From Saprospiraceae bacterium (GTDB lineage Bacteria; Bacteroidota; Bacteroidia; Chitinophagales; Saprospiraceae): a stretch of 46,614 nt of DNA. The position numbers and the translations under genes are program-made. Of the stretch, positions 24,997-34,364 are shown one piece after another. The notes under the pieces were generated by a model. That model was not told the origin of the DNA. It made no database searches and worked only from the letters and a program-made list of their open reading frames with translations. The stretch lies in NCBI GenBank assembly GCA_016787415.1, contig JAEUUT010000231.1:1-46614 (forward strand), read 5' to 3'. Every line of letters begins with the position of its first letter. Positions within the stretch are counted from its first letter, which is position 1.

Positions 24997-26895
24997 TCAC
25001 ACCGCCCCAGTCTTTATTTCCTCCACCACTTCCGGGTTCAGCAGCGTAGAAATATCGCCGAGGTTGGAGGTATCGCCTTCTGCAATTTTGCGGAGAATGC
25101 GCCGCATAATTTTACCCGAACGTGTTTTGGGCAGGCCTGGCACCACCTGAATTTTATCCGGTTTGGCAATGGGCCCAATTTCCCTGGTTACAATTTCAAG
25201 CACCTCTCTGCGGAAGGCACCGTGATCGGTAATATTTTCAGTAACAATGACATAAGCATAAATACCCTGCCCTTTGATGTCGTGCGGGAAGCCGACTACT
25301 GCGCTTTCCACAATGTCGTCGTGCTTGTTGATAGCATCTTCCACTTCGGCTGTGCCAATGCGGTGGCCGCTCACATTGATCACGTCGTCGACGCGGCCAA
25401 TGATACGGTAGTAGCCGTCCTGGTCGCGGCGGACACCATCGCCTGTGAAATACAGATTTTTGAAAGTGGCAAAGTAATTCTGCCGACAGCGCTCGTGGTC
25501 GCCGTAGGTAGTACGCAGGATACTTGGCCAGGGAAATTTGATACACAACATACCTTCCACATCATTTCCAACAATTTCATTGCCGGAGGCATCTACCAGA
25601 ACAGGTTGAACACCTGGCAAAGGCAAAGTTGCGTAGCAAGGTTTGGTTTTGGTGATACCCGCGATCGGCGTAATCATGATACCGCCCGTTTCCGTTTGCC
25701 ACCAGGTATCGACGATGGGGCAACGTTTTTTGCCGATGCGTTCATTGTACCAGTTCCAGGCTTCTTCATTGATCGGCTCGCCCACCGTTCCGAGCACACG
25801 CAGAGACGGCATGCGACGATTTTTCACCCACTCATCGCCGGCAGCCATGAGCGCGCGTATGGCCGTAGGCGCAGTGTAGAAAATATTCACTTTATGGCGC
25901 TGGATCACATCCCAGAAACGGCCGGGATTGGGGAACGTAGGTACGCCCTCAAAAATCATAGAAGTAGCGCCCGCCAGCAGTGGGCCGTAAATGATGTACG
26001 AGTGGCCGGTAATCCAGCCCACATCGGCTGTACACCAGTAAATATCGCCATCCTGATACTGGAAGACATTGCGGAAGGTATATTCTGTGTACACCATGTA
26101 GCCGCCGTGTGTGTGTACCACGCCTTTAGGTTTGCCCGTCGAGCCGGAAGTGTACAGGATAAACAGCGGGTCTTCCGAATCCATTTGCTGGGCCTTGCAA
26201 CTCTTGCGTTTGCCCGCCACGACATCGTGCCACCAATGGTCGCGGCCTTCTTTCCAGTTGACTTTTTCACCCGTGTTTTTATGTACGATCACGGTTTTTA
26301 CCGATTCGCAGCCAAGTTCCAGGGCTTCGTCAATGACCTGTTTTACCGGAATATTTTTTGCGCCGCGCGCATTGTAATCGGAAGTGATGACGGCGCAGCA
26401 TTGTGCATCTTTGACGCGGTCGGCTACGGAAACAGCCGAAAAACCGGCAAACACCACCGAGTGGATGGCACCGATACGGGCACAGGCCAGCACAGCCACG
26501 GCCAGTTCCGGCGTCATAGGCATATAGATACACACACGGTCGCCTTTTCGAATGCCTTGCGCTTTGAGGGCATTGGCAAACTGACAAACCTGCTGATATA
26601 GTTGTTTGTAGGTAATTTTTTTGGCTTTTGCCTTCTGGTCATTGGGCTCCCAGATGATGGCAGTTTGTTTGCTGCGGGTGGCTAAGTGGCGGTCGAGCAC
26701 ATTTTCGGTGATATTGAGTTTGCCGCCGAGGAACCATTTTACATTTGGTTCGCGAAAATTCCATTTGAGTACTTGTTTCCAGGGCTTTTTCCACTGAAAT
26801 GTAGCAGCCTGTTCGGCCCAGAAACCCTCTGGATCGGTTACTGAGCGTTCGTAAACGGCTTTGTATTCGTCAAAAGATTTGATTTGTGATGTCAT
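24997..26895 (-). CDS. acs: Acetate-CoA ligase (acetyl-CoA synthetase)
   Basis: I start at 26895 (MTSQIKSFDEYKAVYERS), giving 632 residues, normal for AMP-forming Acs. Motifs present: YTSGSTGKPKG (A3), DTWWQTETGG (A5), YFTGDG (A7), GRVDDVINVSGHR (A8) and PKTRSGKIMRR with the acetylatable Lys595 (A10). It activates acetate to acetyl-CoA at the cost of ATP to AMP. It lies downstream of the propionyl-CoA synthetase gene but is separated from it by a strong terminator, so it probably has its own promoter. Together with aceBA it allows growth on acetate. Confidence 0.96.
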   Translation of the reverse strand: MTSQIKSFDEYKAVYERSVTDPEGFWAEQAATFQWKKPWKQVLKWNFREPNVKWFLGGKLNITENVLDRHLATRSKQTAIIWEPNDQKAKAKKITYKQLYQQVCQFANALKAQGIRKGDRVCIYMPMTPELAVAVLACARIGAIHSVVFAGFSAVSVADRVKDAQCCAVITSDYNARGAKNIPVKQVIDEALELGCESVKTVIVHKNTGEKVNWKEGRDHWWHDVVAGKRKSCKAQQMDSEDPLFILYTSGSTGKPKGVVHTHGGYMVYTEYTFRNVFQYQDGDIYWCTADVGWITGHSYIIYGPLLAGATSMIFEGVPTFPNPGRFWDVIQRHKVNIFYTAPTAIRALMAAGDEWVKNRRMPSLRVLGTVGEPINEEAWNWYNERIGKKRCPIVDTWWQTETGGIMITPIAGITKTKPCYATLPLPGVQPVLVDASGNEIVGNDVEGMLCIKFPWPSILRTTYGDHERCRQNYFATFKNLYFTGDGVRRDQDGYYRIIGRVDDVINVSGHRIGTAEVEDAINKHDDIVESAVVGFPHDIKGQGIYAYVIVTENITDHGAFRREVLEIVTREIGPIAKPDKIQVVPGLPKTRSGKIMRRILRKIAEGDTSNLGDISTLLNPEVVEEIKTGAV

Positions 26896-26988
26896 GATTT
26901 TTATTCGGCAAAAAGTGAATGTGCAGTTGGCAGGGCATTGGAATACAGCCGCCCGAAAGTAAGTAGTCCGGGGTTGCAAAGAAAAAAA

Positions 26989-27017
26989 CCGGGTCGGGAA
27001 ATTTCTTCCCGGCCCGG
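26989..27017 (-). terminator. Intrinsic terminator after prpE
   Basis: Stem of 12 bp (26989-27000 with 27006-27017, one G-U-type mismatch), G+C-rich, followed on the minus strand by seven T. It lies 15 bp after the prpE stop codon. Confidence 0.9.
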
Positions 27018-27031
27018 TGACTCAACTAAAA

Positions 27032-28918
27032 TCAAAACGAAACACTGTCTAATTTTTCCTTGATTTCATCCAGCACGCTGGAATCTTCAATGGTGGAGGG
27101 TGTCTGAAATTCCTTGCCATCGGCGATATTGCGCATCACACGGCGCAGGATTTTTCCTGAACGCGTTTTGGGCAATCGCTTGACGATCATGGCATTTTTA
27201 AAACAGGCGACGGCGCCAAGGCGATCGCGCACCATTTTTACCAGTTCGGTTTCCAGATCGACTTCTGTCATTTCCATACCGGCTTTCAGCACCACAAAAC
27301 CCATTGGCACCTGTCCTTTCAGGTCGTTGGCCACACCGATCACGGCGCATTCGGCAACAGCCGGATGGGCTGCTACAATTTCTTCCATGTCGGCCGTACT
27401 GAGTCGGTGCCCCGCCACATTGATTACATCATCTATACGGCCGGTGATATAGAAATACTCATCCTTGTCGCGGTAGCCACCGTCGCCCGTGAAGTAATAG
27501 CCGGGATAGGCTTTCAAATAACTCTCCTTGAATTGATCCGGCGCTTTCCAAAGGGTTGGCAGGCAACCAGGCGGCAGGGGCAGTCGAATTCCTACCGCCC
27601 CTTCCTCTCCCGGTTTCATAATATTTATGTCGCTGTCAATGATTTGCACATGGAAGCCAGGAACTGGTTTGCCCACCGAGCCGGGTGGAACAGACATCAG
27701 TTCCACGCCGGCCATATTGGCCAGCATGGGCCAGCCGCTTTCCGTTTGCCACCAGTGGTCGATCACAGGTATGCCCAGTAGTTTTTGTGCCCATTCGAGG
27801 GTGGCTACATCGCAGCGTTCGCCAGCCAGGAACAGGTAGCGGAGCGATGCGAGGTTGTATTTTTGCTTTAGCAGGCCGTTCGGATCTTCTTTTTTTACAG
27901 CGCGAAAACCAGTTGGAGCGGTAAACATCACTTTAACACCATAGTCGGAAATCACCCGCCAATACGCACCTGCATCAGGCGTACGTACAGGCTTCCCTTC
28001 ATAAAACACAGTAGTACAGCCTGTTATGAGCGGCGCATACACGATATACGAATGCCCAACCACCCAACCCACATCACTTGCAGCCCAGTACACATCGCCG
28101 GGTTGTACGTCGTAGATGTGTTGCATGGAAAAGCGGAGGGCTACTGCATGTCCACCGTTGTCGCGTACGATGCCTTTGGGTTTGCCTGTGGTACCGCTGG
28201 TGTACAGAATATACAGCGGATCAGTGGCCTCCACCGGCGTACAGCCTACGGGCGCTGCAGAACGGGCGATTAATTCCCAGTCGAGGTATCGCTCATCCGT
28301 CATTTCGGCTTTTCGTATCCATCGCTGGTGCCAAATAACATGCTCCACTTGATGTTTTGCTTCTCGCAAGGCCGATTCCAGAATGGGCTGATACGGAATA
28401 ATTTTGTCGAACTCCACTCCGGCACTCGAAGTCAATATCACTTTGGGCTGAGCGTCGTCGATGCGCAAGGCCAGTTCATGCGGTGCAAATCCGCCAAATA
28501 CCACGGAATGAATGGCGCCGAGCCGCGCGCAAGCCAGCATACCTACCACTACCTGCGGCACCATCGGCATATAGATGATGACGCGGTCGCCCTTCCCTAC
28601 CCCAAGTTGGCTCAAGGCGCCTGCAAAACGGGCCGTTTCATCGAGTAATTCCCTGTAAGTAAACTTTTGAAAGGTTTGTGTAACGGGAGAATCATAAATG
28701 AGCGCCGTTTGATCTCCCCTGCCATTGGCAACGTGGTAATCAAGCGCCAGGTGACAGGTATTCAGCATTCCGCCTTTGTACCAACGATACAAGCCGTGCT
28801 CGTCCTGGGAAAGTATGGTGTCAGGAAACTGAAACCAGTCGATGGCCTGCGCCTGTTCGGCCCAAAAGCCCTCCGGATCGGAGATGCTGCGCTGATAAAG
28901 TGTTTCGTAGTGGCCCAT
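27032..28918 (-). CDS. prpE: Propionate-CoA ligase (propionyl-CoA synthetase)
   Basis: The 628-residue product is an AMP-forming acyl-CoA synthetase close to acs (YTSGTTGKPKG, DHWWQTESGWP, YFTGDG, GRIDDVINVAGHR, PKTRSGKILRR with Lys589). The N-terminal start (YETLYQRSISDPEGFW), the segment FGGFAPHELALRIDDAQPKVILTSSAGVE and the WP after the A5 motif are those of the PrpE/ACSS3 branch rather than Acs; this choice is by inspection. It would activate propionate, perhaps also acetate or butyrate. The upstream region has a TAACTTTG box, an A+T-rich motif shared with the MFS gene, and a hairpin in the leader. Confidence 0.88.
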   Translation of the reverse strand: MGHYETLYQRSISDPEGFWAEQAQAIDWFQFPDTILSQDEHGLYRWYKGGMLNTCHLALDYHVANGRGDQTALIYDSPVTQTFQKFTYRELLDETARFAGALSQLGVGKGDRVIIYMPMVPQVVVGMLACARLGAIHSVVFGGFAPHELALRIDDAQPKVILTSSAGVEFDKIIPYQPILESALREAKHQVEHVIWHQRWIRKAEMTDERYLDWELIARSAAPVGCTPVEATDPLYILYTSGTTGKPKGIVRDNGGHAVALRFSMQHIYDVQPGDVYWAASDVGWVVGHSYIVYAPLITGCTTVFYEGKPVRTPDAGAYWRVISDYGVKVMFTAPTGFRAVKKEDPNGLLKQKYNLASLRYLFLAGERCDVATLEWAQKLLGIPVIDHWWQTESGWPMLANMAGVELMSVPPGSVGKPVPGFHVQIIDSDINIMKPGEEGAVGIRLPLPPGCLPTLWKAPDQFKESYLKAYPGYYFTGDGGYRDKDEYFYITGRIDDVINVAGHRLSTADMEEIVAAHPAVAECAVIGVANDLKGQVPMGFVVLKAGMEMTEVDLETELVKMVRDRLGAVACFKNAMIVKRLPKTRSGKILRRVMRNIADGKEFQTPSTIEDSSVLDEIKEKLDSVSF

Positions 28919-28950
28919 ATCAATACGGAATGATATTTCGAATCGTATAT

Positions 28951-28974
28951 AAAAACCCGGAACATCCTTCCGGG
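28951..28974 (-). promoter_or_regulatory. Terminator-like hairpin in the prpE leader (possible attenuator)
   Basis: On the minus strand a 7-bp stem (cccggaa/ttccggg, 28956-28974) is followed by five T (28951-28955), about 33 nt before the prpE start codon and after the predicted -7 element at 28995-29002. The structure would lie in the transcribed leader. Confidence 0.45.
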
Positions 28975-28994
28975 CTTTGCGGCGGAGCGCAAGG

Positions 28995-29030
28995 CAAAGT
29001 TATGAAAAACACATATACTTATGTATATAT
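28995..29030 (-). promoter_or_regulatory. prpE promoter with A+T-rich motif shared with the MFS gene
   Basis: On the minus strand TAACTTTG (28995-29002) fits the -7 consensus. Just upstream, 29013-29030 reads ATATATACATAAGTATAT, a near palindrome that matches the motif at 36329-36346 at 15 of 18 positions. It is placed where a regulator would affect RNA polymerase binding. Confidence 0.5.
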
Positions 29031-29160
29031 TTTGAATTATTTTTTTCAATAAAAATTTTACTGAATATCCGCTCATTGCACCCCAGTATCTTTTACGCTG
29101 CATAGCCGTTTGGCTATACCGCATATTGTACCACGATGTTGATGTATGAGAAAAACAGGT

Positions 29161-29244
29161 GTATGCTACGCGTTGTGTCCTTTGTGTCCTCCGTGGTTTA
29201 TTATTTAACCACGAAGCGCGCAAAGGACACAACGCGTAGAGTAC
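29161..29244. repeat. Long imperfect inverted repeat, 38-bp arms
   Basis: Arms 29161-29198 and 29207-29244 match at 32 of 38 positions, with a perfect 19-bp block (ctacgcgttgtgtcctttg). The outer right end carries cgtagagtaca, the core shared with the elements at 22114, 24017 and 24861. It lies in the 400-bp gap between the receiver gene and prpE, which contains no gene; the gap also holds a 6-bp hairpin at 29102-29117 and a 7-bp hairpin at 29250-29268. Confidence 0.85.
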
Positions 29245-29318
29245 AAGAACTACATAAAAACTATGTAGGAGTATACTATGCGAATAGTCAATAAATAAAA
29301 AATGGAAATAAGCGGGCC

Positions 29319-29705
29319 TTACCCGTAGGCCATGATTTCGTTGACGGTGCTGATAAACACGTCGTTGTCGAAAGGCTTGATCATGTAGTATTCCGCGCCG
29401 CTGGCATAGCCGCTTTCCTTGTCGCGCTGGGTGCCTTTGGCAGTTAGGAAAATGATTTTGGTAAGTTCGAGCGCAGGAATTTCGCGCAGGCGTCGGGCTA
29501 CTTCGAAGCCATTCATACCCGGCATCATCACATCGAGCACTACTATATCAGGCGTCCAGTTTTCCATGCAATCGAGTGCCTGCTGGCCGTTATAGGCCTT
29601 TTGTACTTCATAGCCTTCGCGTTGAAGCAGGTATTCCAGGGCAATGACGATGTTGGGTTCGTCGTCCACCACCAGAATTTTTGCAGAATTGCCGGAGATT
29701 TGCAC
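29319..29705 (-). CDS. Single-domain response regulator
   Basis: The 128-residue product is a stand-alone CheY-like receiver: acidic pair Asp14-Asp15, phosphorylation site Asp58 (DIVVLDVMMPGMNG), Thr88 (FLTAKG) and Lys110 (MIKPF). There is no output domain, so it must act through another protein or as a phosphate relay. It lies 66 bp downstream of the symporter-histidine kinase gene on the same strand and is its likely partner. This differs from the CbrA/CbrB pair of pseudomonads, where the regulator has a sigma-54 activator output. Confidence 0.93.
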   Translation of the reverse strand: MQISGNSAKILVVDDEPNIVIALEYLLQREGYEVQKAYNGQQALDCMENWTPDIVVLDVMMPGMNGFEVARRLREIPALELTKIIFLTAKGTQRDKESGYASGAEYYMIKPFDNDVFISTVNEIMAYG

Positions 29706-29771
29706 AGTTATTTCGTTTGTTCAATAATTATTTTCGGTATAAAAGTAGGGTATCCTTTTCGAATCAAAAAT

Positions 29772-32522
29772 TTAATAGGCGTTTTTTTCTAAAACCCTGT
29801 TTGAAGGTTCGCTTAGCGGCAATATTATTTCAAAGAAGGCGCCATGACCTGGTTCGCTTTCCACCCGAATAGAGCCTTGGTGTTGTTCGACGATTTTTTT
29901 GGTAATATACAAGCCCAGGCCGGTACCATGCGGTTTACCTTGTTCCTTGCTGTGTAGTTGTGTAAATTGTTCAAAGATCAGTTGGCGCGCCTGAACCGGA
30001 ATGCCCGGGCCGTTGTCGCGAATACCAAAGAATACGAACTTGTCTTTTTGCCGAAGGAGGATGTCTATACGCCCTTTTTGCGGATCACAGAATTTCAGGG
30101 CATTGGATAAGAGATTGACAACTACTTGTATCAGTTTATCGCGATTACCATAAACGGGCAGTTCAAGATCGGTGGGCGTTACGGAACACTGTATATTTCG
30201 TTCCGTTAGCAATTGCTGCATGCCAGCGACGGCATGGAGCACGATTTCAGTGAGTTCCAGCTGTTCCATCTGCTGTACAGGCTCCTCCGAGCGCAGTTTT
30301 TCGATGTCCAGTACCTGATTGATAAGCCGACTGATTCGATCGCTTTCATTGACAATAATTTGCAGGTACGTCGTGCGGCGTTCGTCATCGAGCCGATCAT
30401 GATCATCGAGAATTATTTTCGACAGTGATTTGATGCTGGTGACTGGCGTGCGCAATTCATGCGTAACCGTTGTAATAAAATCTGCTTTTAGCCGATCGAG
30501 TTGTTTGAGTTGCACATTTGCGTTGGTGAGTTGGAGCGTGAGCATTTTAAGTTCCTCGTTTTTTTCCTCCATAATACGGCTATGCTGCACGGCTTCCCGT
30601 GTTTGGTCGAGGATACGCATCACTTCGTCCAGACTGATGGGCTCTTCTTTTGCAACACTGTCAATCACTACCCTGGCAGAGGCAGCGCCGATAGCGCCGG
30701 CAAGGTTGGTTTCGACAAAACTGACAAGGTCGGCTTGTGCCGTTTGCTGCTCTTCGAGAACGGTTCTGCTGATCGCCTGATAGTCGTTCAACAAAGCAAG
30801 TGTACGTGTTTCACCCAAATAGCGGTTCAAAACAGACTTCAGGTCGCCGATTTTTGCCTCCCGTTTTAAAATATCGTATTCATGGCCGCTGATATATTTA
30901 TGGATGTTTACAAATAAATCGGCCTGCGTGAGACTCAGCATCGAGGGTTGTGTGTTCACCGAGACAATGGCATACGTCCATGTATTGATCAGAAGACTCC
31001 AGAATGCCGCATGTGTAATGGGGTCAATTCCAGTAACGCCAAACAATGCATACGGCTTGAGGAAAGATATTCCGAATAAACCTTCTTTTACAAAAGTACC
31101 GGAAATGATGCCTGCCTGTGCCATGCTCGGCAATGGCAGACAAAAAGCCCAAATGACAAACCCGACGATTAATCCGGCCACAGCCCCCTGGTGGGTAGCG
31201 CGTTTCCAGTACAAGCCTCCAATTACCACGGGAGCCAATTGTGCGGCGGCTGTGAATGAAATGAGTCCTACTGAAACCAAATCATAGGTACTGCCTACTG
31301 ATTTTTGGTATAAATAGGCTAAAAACAACATCAAAAGGATACTGAGGCGGCGTATGTCGAGCAGCCGAGCAGCGCCATTTACCAGATTATTGCTTCCGAT
31401 GCTGCGCATACGGATGAGCAAGGGTACCAGAATATGGTTGCTGAACATAATGCTCAAGGCCGTGGCTTCTACCACAATCATACTGGTGGCGGCCGAAAAT
31501 CCTCCGATGAATGCAGCCAGGGCCAGCCAGGCGGCGCCTTTCTCCAGCGGCAGGCTCAGCACGTAGGTATCGGGGTGGATGCTGGCATCAAACATCATTT
31601 TTCCGGCCAGCGCAATCGGCAATACAAAAATATTGATCAGCAGCAGGTATAAAGGGAATACCCACATGGCCTTCGGAATATGGCGTGGAGAGGTATTTTC
31701 AACAACAGAAATATGAAATTGTCGGGGCAGCAGGATAATGGCAAAAAGAGATAGCATCACCAAAACATTCCAGGAAAATGGTGTGATACCCGATGATTCA
31801 AAAGTGAGCATTTTTGCCGTGTCCTCCCGTAGAGTGGCCTGCGTAAAAAGGTCGCCAAAACCATTGTAAATGCCAAACGTGACGAACAACCCTACTGCAC
31901 TGAAAGAGATGAGTTTGACAATGCTTTCAAAAGCCACCGCTGCTACCAGCCCTTCATGCCGTTCGTTGGGATCAAGTTTCCGAGTACCAAACACGCCTGT
32001 AAAGGTGGCCATCGCAACCGTCACCCAAAAACCTGAATCGAGCCAGAATGCCGTCGGACCGGGCGCTGTTCCACTCCGGAAATGCGTCAGGGTATTTATG
32101 CCGAAAGTGACGGCTTTTAATTGAATGGAAATATATGGAACGATGCCCAGCACTGCTATCACGGTGACAATCACACCCAGCGTTGTGCTTTTCCCATAAC
32201 GCGACGAAATGAAGTCGGCTATGCTTGTGATGCGCTGATTTTTGGAAATCAAGATGATTTTACGCAACATCATGTACCACAAGGGCGCCAGCAAGGTCGG
32301 GCCCAGGTACACGCCCAAAAAACTAAGCCCTCCCGTGGTGGCGCGTCCTACCGAACCAAAAAAGGTCCATGCAGTACAGTACACCGCCAACGAAAGGGCA
32401 TAGATATATGGATTGTTTACTACACTTACGCCACGTTCGGCGCGCTTGTCTACCCACCAGGCAATCAAAAACAACAGGGATATGTAGGCCAGCGAGCAGC
32501 CGATTACCAGGCTCAGCGACAT
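29772..32522 (-). CDS. Sodium/solute symporter fused to STAC domain and histidine kinase (CbrA-like)
   Basis: The 916-residue product begins with a multi-pass SSS/SLC5 transporter domain (about 1-560; YALSLAVYCTAWTFFGSVGRATTGGLSFLGVYLGP, then SRYGKSTTLG and GGFSAATSMIVVEATALSIM). A STAC-like linker domain follows (about 575-640; LKSVLNRYLGETRTLALLNDY). Next come a coiled coil, the dimerisation/phosphoacceptor helix (HELRTP with His688) and the ATPase domain (NLLSNALKF; DNGPGIP; GTGLGLYITKKIVEQH). Known CbrA and CrbS proteins of this build link substrate transport to kinase signalling, for histidine and acetate respectively. Beside acs, prpE, a porin and an MFS transporter, an organic acid is the likely ligand (inference). 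A 64-residue membrane protein gene lies 25 bp upstream. Confidence 0.93.
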   Translation of the reverse strand: MSLSLVIGCSLAYISLLFLIAWWVDKRAERGVSVVNNPYIYALSLAVYCTAWTFFGSVGRATTGGLSFLGVYLGPTLLAPLWYMMLRKIILISKNQRITSIADFISSRYGKSTTLGVIVTVIAVLGIVPYISIQLKAVTFGINTLTHFRSGTAPGPTAFWLDSGFWVTVAMATFTGVFGTRKLDPNERHEGLVAAVAFESIVKLISFSAVGLFVTFGIYNGFGDLFTQATLREDTAKMLTFESSGITPFSWNVLVMLSLFAIILLPRQFHISVVENTSPRHIPKAMWVFPLYLLLINIFVLPIALAGKMMFDASIHPDTYVLSLPLEKGAAWLALAAFIGGFSAATSMIVVEATALSIMFSNHILVPLLIRMRSIGSNNLVNGAARLLDIRRLSILLMLFLAYLYQKSVGSTYDLVSVGLISFTAAAQLAPVVIGGLYWKRATHQGAVAGLIVGFVIWAFCLPLPSMAQAGIISGTFVKEGLFGISFLKPYALFGVTGIDPITHAAFWSLLINTWTYAIVSVNTQPSMLSLTQADLFVNIHKYISGHEYDILKREAKIGDLKSVLNRYLGETRTLALLNDYQAISRTVLEEQQTAQADLVSFVETNLAGAIGAASARVVIDSVAKEEPISLDEVMRILDQTREAVQHSRIMEEKNEELKMLTLQLTNANVQLKQLDRLKADFITTVTHELRTPVTSIKSLSKIILDDHDRLDDERRTTYLQIIVNESDRISRLINQVLDIEKLRSEEPVQQMEQLELTEIVLHAVAGMQQLLTERNIQCSVTPTDLELPVYGNRDKLIQVVVNLLSNALKFCDPQKGRIDILLRQKDKFVFFGIRDNGPGIPVQARQLIFEQFTQLHSKEQGKPHGTGLGLYITKKIVEQHQGSIRVESEPGHGAFFEIILPLSEPSNRVLEKNAY

Positions 32523-32547
32523 TGTTCAGGAGGTTGTTGTGCTTTCA

Positions 32548-32742
32548 CTATTTCCTTTTCTTTCGGACTATCAAACCTACAACGACTATCAATACCAGCC
32601 AAATAAAGAAGAGATAAAAATAGAGCGCCGGCATTCCAAACCACAATTCTTTCCGATCGAAAATCTGAAGAATCGGCGCATTGAGCAACACAACAAACAC
32701 GAAGAACAGGATGATTAACTGCGAACTGCGATCATCTGCCAT
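32548..32742 (-). CDS. Small two-helix membrane protein
   Basis: The 64-residue product has two hydrophobic helices (about 9-27 and 37-58) and a basic tail (VRKKRK), with the N-terminus predicted inside. It lies 25 bp upstream of the symporter-kinase gene and 21 bp downstream of the porin gene. Small membrane proteins are often encoded next to SSS transporters (for example DUF485 or DUF3311 types); I cannot assign this one to either. A role as an accessory subunit of the symporter-kinase is plausible from position only. Confidence 0.7.
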   Translation of the reverse strand: MADDRSSQLIILFFVFVVLLNAPILQIFDRKELWFGMPALYFYLFFIWLVLIVVVGLIVRKKRK

Positions 32743-32763
32743 GGCAAATCAACCTGTGACGAT

Positions 32764-34221
32764 TTACAGGAAGATGTGCGTTTGCAGAATCAATTCTCCC
32801 CGGTATTCCGTGCGTTCGATGGCGTTGTTATTGGCAGCATTTACCTTATACACCGGACGGGTTTGGTATTCCAGGGTCAGTTTAGCGTTGTGGCCGGTAA
32901 CGAAGTAGTTGAGGCCAAAGCCGAATTGAGTAGACGGATCTGCCAGGCGTTCAAAATCCTTATGCGTTACCGTCACATACGGCATGAAGGCCGTTCCGTT
33001 TTTGAATTTTGGCAACAGGTAGCCTGCTTGCAGGTACATGATGCTGCCTGTTCCGATGGTGGGCTGGGCGTTGCCCGCACCTGCAAAACTGTTGGCTGTG
33101 GCAGCAGAGGAGTGCAGGTTCAGGATACCGAGGTTGCGAAGATAGTTGGTGCCGTAGTTGAAATTGTAGTAGGTAGCCAGCACATTCAGGGCAGAACCTT
33201 TGGCTTTGTTCAAAGGCATATCCAGGTACACATCAGCGCCGATGGCGGTCTGGTTCTGGAAGGTGGAGTCACGACCATCGCTCGATTTGTACAAAGATGC
33301 TCCCGCGTGGTTGTAGAAACCTACACCGATATTAAACACCTTTTTTGCGCCCAGATGTGAACCCACAAAAAATGGCAGTTTGTTGCTTTCCTTGTCCCAG
33401 AACATCCAGTTGACATAACCGGCTGTGGCCCAGTTTTCATTGATCACGTTATCGGCTACACCGTTTTTGGTGACAGCAGCAGGGGTTTTACCAGATGCAA
33501 AGGGTTTATTGAGTGCCAGACGGTAGTCGAGTCTGCCTAATTGACCTTTTGCATAGAAACCAAACTGACGGGCAAACTGGTCGGTTGCCTCGATATTCTG
33601 CCAGTTGAAAATCGGTGCATCCAGCGTCATGAAATTCAGCGTAGATGCGCTGCTCATACGCGATACGCCGTTGAAATAGTGCAAGCCTGCGCCGAGGTAG
33701 AGTTTGTTTTTGACGACTTCATACTCAGTCCATGCGTCGTGGATAAACAACTGGGGCTTCTTGCCATTGTTACTCACCGTAGTAGTCGCATTCGTACCGT
33801 TGGGAGCTGTAGCGCCACCTATGAAACTCTGGTTGTTGATACCCCAGTGGGTCAGGATCATGGCGCGTGGGGAAATTTGCGCATACGCCAGGAAGCGCGA
33901 ACGACGCAGGGCGAGGTCGGTACTCCAGCCTTTATCCGAACCATCAGAACCGTCAACCAGGGCGCCCTGTGCATCGCGGGTATCTGGGTTGTTTTGAGTA
34001 GCCGTAGCCCAAAACTGGTGCCACATGATAAAACGAACGTACTTGCTACCGTCGTCGTTGAGTTTGAGGGTTAAAGGCTTGTAACTGTGATCCACTTTGG
34101 CTGGCGGCGGCGCCGGAGCGGCAGGTGTGGTAGTAGTTGGTGTAGTGCCGGTAGGCTGTGCCGAAAGTTGTACACAGAGCAAAAGTGTGGCTATTACGGA
34201 CAAAAACGATATTGTTCGCAT
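32764..34221 (-). CDS. Outer-membrane porin, phosphate-selective-porin-like
   Basis: I start at 34221 (MRTISFLSVIATLLLCVQLSAQ), which begins with a signal peptide; the 24 codons before it are not signal-like. The 485-residue product has a short Pro/Thr-rich linker and then a barrel in the style of the OprO/OprP family: KYVRFIMWHQFWATATQNNP, RRSRFLAYAQISPRAMILTHWGIN, long alternating strands and a final ...YRGELILQTHIFL with terminal aromatic residue. The substrate is not predictable; the context (MFS carrier, symporter-kinase, acyl-CoA synthetases) suggests small carboxylates rather than phosphate. Confidence 0.85.
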   Translation of the reverse strand: MRTISFLSVIATLLLCVQLSAQPTGTTPTTTTPAAPAPPPAKVDHSYKPLTLKLNDDGSKYVRFIMWHQFWATATQNNPDTRDAQGALVDGSDGSDKGWSTDLALRRSRFLAYAQISPRAMILTHWGINNQSFIGGATAPNGTNATTTVSNNGKKPQLFIHDAWTEYEVVKNKLYLGAGLHYFNGVSRMSSASTLNFMTLDAPIFNWQNIEATDQFARQFGFYAKGQLGRLDYRLALNKPFASGKTPAAVTKNGVADNVINENWATAGYVNWMFWDKESNKLPFFVGSHLGAKKVFNIGVGFYNHAGASLYKSSDGRDSTFQNQTAIGADVYLDMPLNKAKGSALNVLATYYNFNYGTNYLRNLGILNLHSSAATANSFAGAGNAQPTIGTGSIMYLQAGYLLPKFKNGTAFMPYVTVTHKDFERLADPSTQFGFGLNYFVTGHNAKLTLEYQTRPVYKVNAANNNAIERTEYRGELILQTHIFL

Positions 34222-34270
34222 GACTGAAAATGAGTTAGAAAGAAAGAAAAGTTGGATGTTTCGCTTCGTC

Positions 34271-34302
34271 TGCGGAAGGCAAGCCAAAGGCATCCTTCCG
34301 CA
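34271..34302 (-). other. 9-bp hairpin between the porin and the small membrane protein gene
   Basis: Perfect stem tgcggaagg / ccttccgca (34271-34279 with 34294-34302), 14-nt loop, no T-run. It lies in the porin leader and could stabilise the processed porin mRNA. Confidence 0.4.
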
Positions 34303-34364
34303 GGTCGAGCGCAGTCAGAAATGAAGCGTTACAACAGGGAGATAATCAATGCCGAAAAAAAATA

